NCBI RefSeq assembly: GCF_028554725.1
Contig: NC_071670.1
Coordinates: forward strand, 36,016,001 to 36,080,000
From: Zeugodacus cucurbitae
Lineage: Eukaryota > Arthropoda > Insecta > Diptera > Tephritidae
DNA length: 64,000 nucleotides
Direction of reading: 5' to 3'
The notes beneath the pieces are model-generated. The model was not told the DNA's origin, ran no database searches, and was given only the letters and a program-made list of their open reading frames with translations. Positions 60,236 through 64,000 of this stretch are shown one piece after another; the stretch's first letter is position 1; each line of letters opens with the position of its first letter. The translations under genes were made by a program, and so were the position numbers.

Positions 60236-63200
60236 ACTGCTGCGGCGCTACCCTCGTTTTCGCCATCCAAATCACACAAAATGCACAATTTCTGTCGATT
60301 TGACGATATTAAATGCGGAGCTCTGTTTTACTATACTTCTAGGTGCACACATCACAATTGGATAAACTTAACTATTGCCACTACATTTTTTCTAAAAAAT
60401 CACCAACTTTCGACAGTCACTACATTGCTGTGTGTTGCAAGAATAATTGCACAATTGCACTAATTTGACGAAGAGGAAAATTTCCAAAATTTCCTGCAAC
60501 GATTTCCCATCGAAAAGGGTTGATTTCGCACAGTTCGGCTTGTTGGTGTGTATGGAGTGTGTGTGTGTGTGTGTGGGTGATTGAGTGTTACGTCGAATGA
60601 GGGCAATTTACAAACATATACAATATATATATCGATATAGAAACCAAGTCAAACAGTTCTACAGTGTTTGTGGGTGTATGTGTGTGGGTCGGTGTGGGCG
60701 CAATAAATGTCAAATATCCGCCATGAATGTGAAGAGGAATGTTTGCCTGCCGTCCAAACTTCACGCAGTTCGCCAAATGATAAAGGCGAATGACGAGCAA
60801 AAACAAAGCGTGAAAAGAAGAAGAAGAAGAAGAAGCACAGAAAACAGAAGCCGCTACAAAAGCGCTCCAAAAGTAACTGTCAAAAAGGAAGGGGGTTGGA
60901 TACTGACAACGAAAACGAACGATAGCTAAAATCCAGCAAAACAGGCGGCATTTTGCTACGTCTCTTCCACACACACCCTTCAAATACTACATTACGCACT
61001 GTACGCCTGCTGATTGCATCGATATTTCGCATAAAATTTTACTCTCGCTTTGACGAAGCGCTCTCTTGCCGCGCGAAGTTGGCGGCTTGTTACCGTAAAC
61101 AACTGTAGCGGATGTTGAAGGGTAAAATGCCGTCAAAAACTCTATGAGCATTTGAGCCGGTAGCTTCATTCATGAAATTTAGCGCCTTATTTGCCGAATT
61201 ATTTGTACTTGCGCAGTTCGTATACCGCTCGGCGCAATCGGCTGCTGGTTCGGGAGTATACGGAGCGTATGAGTTGCTTGGACTAACAGAAGGATGAGCA
61301 GTTTGTACAGTGTGTTGAATTTACTACTAAAATTTATTTAAAATATAAGCCTCAGAGAAGCAAGCCGATATATAATAATTTGAAGATTGAGTCTGCTTAA
61401 TACATCATCCGATGTATTTGTGACTCTTGTATGTCAGACTCAATTTAAACTGCTACGTACCTTTAGCTTACAAATTGTTACATCGCATAATTTTAGTATG
61501 GTATTGAAACACGCCTTGAAATGAGATGAAATTACCCAGACAAAAACGGCAAATTCTTAAACTTGTAGTGAGAAATACATATAGACGAAAACTTAGTTCC
61601 TAATAAAGCTTTAGTCCTTAAACAAACCCCATATAACAGCTTCCGTGCCACAATTTGAGAGAATTTCATAATTTCGAATTTCATTTTCCTGATTTTTCAT
61701 CTTTAAATTGAAGAGTCCACCCTCAAGCCAGAGGTTTAGCGTTATCTTCTTATACTTTTCGTTATGACATATGGTTTCTGTACTACGATATGTACTACAA
61801 TAAAAGCTCAAGAAACCATATACCAGCATAGTGACACACATGTAGTATTGTACTATGTTTACATCCATCAGCTGATGCAAATAAATTCAAGCAAAATATA
61901 ATTATGAATAACAGGCAGGAAAATTGATCCTGACTTAGTTACAACTCCAAGCAATCTTAAAAAATTATTGTCCATTATAATTATTACATATTACATATTT
62001 CTCACATAATTTTTTCAATTTTTGGTTTTTGATTTCAATTTATTTTGAATTTAATTTATTTTCTTATGAGCTTATGATGAGCTTAAAGCTTTCGGTGTGT
62101 TCAATGCAATCCATTGTAGTACAACACCACAAAATTTCAATGGTTTCTAGAACTCTATTGTAGTACGCTTTCAAACAAAATTCGGAAAACCGGTGATACA
62201 CATATGGTTTATGAAGCATACTACAATATATACTACATGTCGGTCTCAGGTATTAGGCATAAATTAAACAAAATATGTGTTCTGATCAATCATGGGCTCT
62301 GGTTGTCTATAATGATTTAATATTAATTTGATTTAGACTTTTATGCAAAAATGTATTCCTATCAATATCCACCATCGTCGACGTTTCAATTCAGACTTGT
62401 CGTTTCGTGATGGGAAAGAGTCTTTAATTTTGTGAGAGATTTTGTTAATTTCAGAGGTTATAACTTTGATGGCCTTAGTTTTTTGGCTATTAGTTTTATT
62501 ATAAATAGTCTCTTAACCTCTCTCTTTTGTGTTTTCATGGGAATAAACTAAACCATGGCTGAATATTGTCGCATGATTGTTTTTCGGGATAATTTACAAA
62601 TAAATGAATATTAAAATATTGATCTCTGACAGCCAGTTCTTCGATACTGAAAATGATTCGGTTTTTATCCGGCCGAGAGCTATTTTTTCGGCGATCTAAC
62701 ATTGTGGATCGGTAAGCTATGACGATATATGTGAAGCTTATGAATTAGCTTTGAATCCTAGCTTTATTGTTCTCGTATAGCTTTGAATAGGCTTTTAGCT
62801 CCCAAACATAGTTTCAAAATTTGTTGCTTTCAGCCATTCTGCTTCAACTTCATGTATCTATGTACAATAGTTTTAAGCTTCCAGAAGCAATTCGTTATCA
62901 TAATTCTTAAGAGCTCTGCCGATATACATTTCCTTTCCTTCTCAGGAAAATATATATCTAAAGAGCTCCATTAAACTTTCTTCCAAAGTCCACACAGCGG
63001 ACAAACGTCATTGTTTCTTCGCATTGAGGCTTGAGTAAGCTGATCCTTTTGAGAGAAATCGCGAAAGTCCGCAGACCATTTTTCAACATCGGATTGAATA
63101 ATTGTGCCGAGAATATTTAGCAATCCAGAGAAGTGCGTGGATCGTTTTCGGTGTTCTTCTGCTTGAATTTAACCTTCAAACTTTGGAAAGTTGGCTGTTA

Positions 63201-63586
63201 TGGCTCAAAGCATGTCAAAATTAAATGGAAATAATCGTTATTCTAAGTAATGAAGCTGCAGGTTTTAACCATCGCGCATAACCCACGAATGCCAGATAAT
63301 ACCATCCCGACTTAATGAACAGTTCGATATTGCTATTAAGCCATTTACGTAAAGTAAAACTCTCACATAACACTCCAATTACATTACTTCCTCTAATCAA
63401 AGATAACGTCTGCAGCAAAACATTTTTTTATCTCAACGCATAAGATACCTGACAATATGAAGAGTGTGTCATCAGTGGCAGAATTTAGAGATAGTGTAGT
63501 AAATCAATCGTTCCGAAAGCTTACAAGCGTGCAGATGTGAAAAGAAAAGAAAATATTCAGTGCTTGTGTAGTATTTTGACACCGAA
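60236..63586. other. Region between Hs3st-B and the right-edge gene
   Basis: Divergent intergenic DNA that should contain both promoters and leaders. 60540-61260 is less AT-rich with (GT)n at 60556-60577, a (GAA)n run at 60817-60834 and a DRE-like TATCGATA at 60630-60637, so the Hs3st-B leader or promoter plausibly lies there. A duplicated theme of ...ATATGGTTT...TACTACAATA occurs near 61770-61850 and 62200-62240. No coding exon recognised. Confidence 0.4.
60630..60637. promoter_or_regulatory. DRE-like TATCGATA upstream of Hs3st-B
   Basis: Exact TATCGATA about 395 bp upstream of the Hs3st-B start codon, but embedded in a TA-repeat tract, so it could be a chance product of the microsatellite. 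Confidence 0.25.
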
Positions 63587-64000
63587 ATGTACCATTTTCC
63601 AGATATATTGGGTAAACTAAAATAGAAAATTTTGCGAACACACTTCCTTTAATACAGTTATTTTCTCCAGTTTTCCTGTGCTTATTCGGCAGTGGCTGCT
63701 TCTTTGGTTACTACTGCAAGTATGCCTACGTCTACGACAATCTGTGGGTGCATTGGCACGCTATGCTCGGTGCCGTTATAGCGTTGGCCTTGGCGGGCGG
63801 CTTGACATTGCGCAAATACCTAAAACGCCAGCACAGCTATGATCACTTCTATGTGATTTTCTACGGTCTGATATGTTATGTTATCAGTTGTTGCTTTATG
63901 CTGACGGACAACTTAAGTATGAAGCAAAGACAACAAAGCGCTTCTAATAATGCTGTGTTCAATATTATTTTTAGATATTTGCTTTTACTTCGGCTTCATC
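63587..64000 (+). CDS. Unrecognised multi-pass membrane protein, 5' exons only (runs off window)
   Basis: Three exons join in phase: 63587-63611 (ATG with an in-frame TAG six codons upstream, donor GTAAAC), 63671-63916 (acceptor TTCTCCAG, donor GTATGA) and 63975 onward (acceptor ATTTTTAG). The first 99 residues contain hydrophobic stretches ILVFLCLFGSGCFFGYYC (7-24), WHAMLGAVIALALAGGLTL (38-56), a basic loop RKYLKRQHSYDH, then FYVIFYGLICYVISCCFML (70-88) and NICFYFGFI at the edge, so at least four membrane segments are likely. I cannot name the family. The small first exon is the least certain part; the second exon is well supported by GC-richer composition and a clean open frame. Confidence 0.65.

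Noticed and set aside
60649..60983. Minus-strand frames of 73 and 131 aa
   Set aside because: They arise from GAA and GT microsatellites (poly-Phe/Ser and Thr-His runs) in a likely leader region.
1..64000. CRISPR array, tRNA, rRNA or prokaryotic operon features
   Set aside because: No regularly spaced repeats, cloverleaf or rRNA signatures were recognised, and gene structure is clearly eukaryotic.

Overview
This window looks like nuclear DNA of a higher (schizophoran) fly, most likely a tephritid fruit fly. It is AT-rich, has compact GT-AG introns, is strewn with TATG/CATA microsatellites, contains two ZAD zinc-finger genes, and carries mariner, pogo/Tigger-like, RTE-like and RNase-H LINE remnants. 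No bacterial operon, CRISPR array, rRNA or tRNA gene was seen. The species is inference; the gene models come from reading frames joined across splice sites whose phases agree.

Left part (1-17 kb): a decayed LINE copy and about 3.5 kb of repeat-rich noncoding DNA come first. Next is a CYTH/triphosphate-tunnel protein gene (minus strand). Divergent from it is a two-cistron gene matching Drosophila sloth1/sloth2 (vertebrate SMIM4/UQCC5 and Brawnin/UQCC6), two tiny mitochondrial complex III assembly proteins. Two tandem ZAD-C2H2 zinc-finger genes (minus strand) follow, separated by a Tigger-like deletion element. Then comes a three-exon type II membrane protein (minus strand) resembling vertebrate C6orf89, with a small last exon hidden behind a 69-bp intron.

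Middle (17-44 kb): rictor, the defining subunit of TORC2, is on the plus strand. I assembled 19 coding exons whose phases all agree, giving about 2218 residues. Exon 1 encodes only 16 residues and is separated from exon 2 by a 16.5-kb intron. That intron holds a Harbinger-like MITE, an RNase-H LINE fragment, a mariner catalytic-domain fragment and a 1.7-kb RTE-like LINE with a broken reverse transcriptase. Exon 2 is flanked by two same-orientation copies of a dispersed repeat.

Right part (44-64 kb): about 13.5 kb of intergenic DNA holds a 703-bp mariner deletion derivative with matching terminal repeats, further LINE remnants and a repeat also present at the left end of the window. Next is Hs3st-B-like heparan sulfate 3-O-sulfotransferase (minus strand, three coding exons including a signal-anchor exon), and finally the first exons of an unrecognised multi-pass membrane protein running off the right edge.

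The genes are not an operon-like unit. They cover respiratory-complex assembly, transcription factors, TOR signalling and heparan sulfate modification. I see no strong case for a wholly new system. The most informative items are the bicistronic micropeptide gene, the intact mariner ORF that lacks its catalytic core, the repeat-flanked rictor exon 2, and the unnamed membrane proteins.
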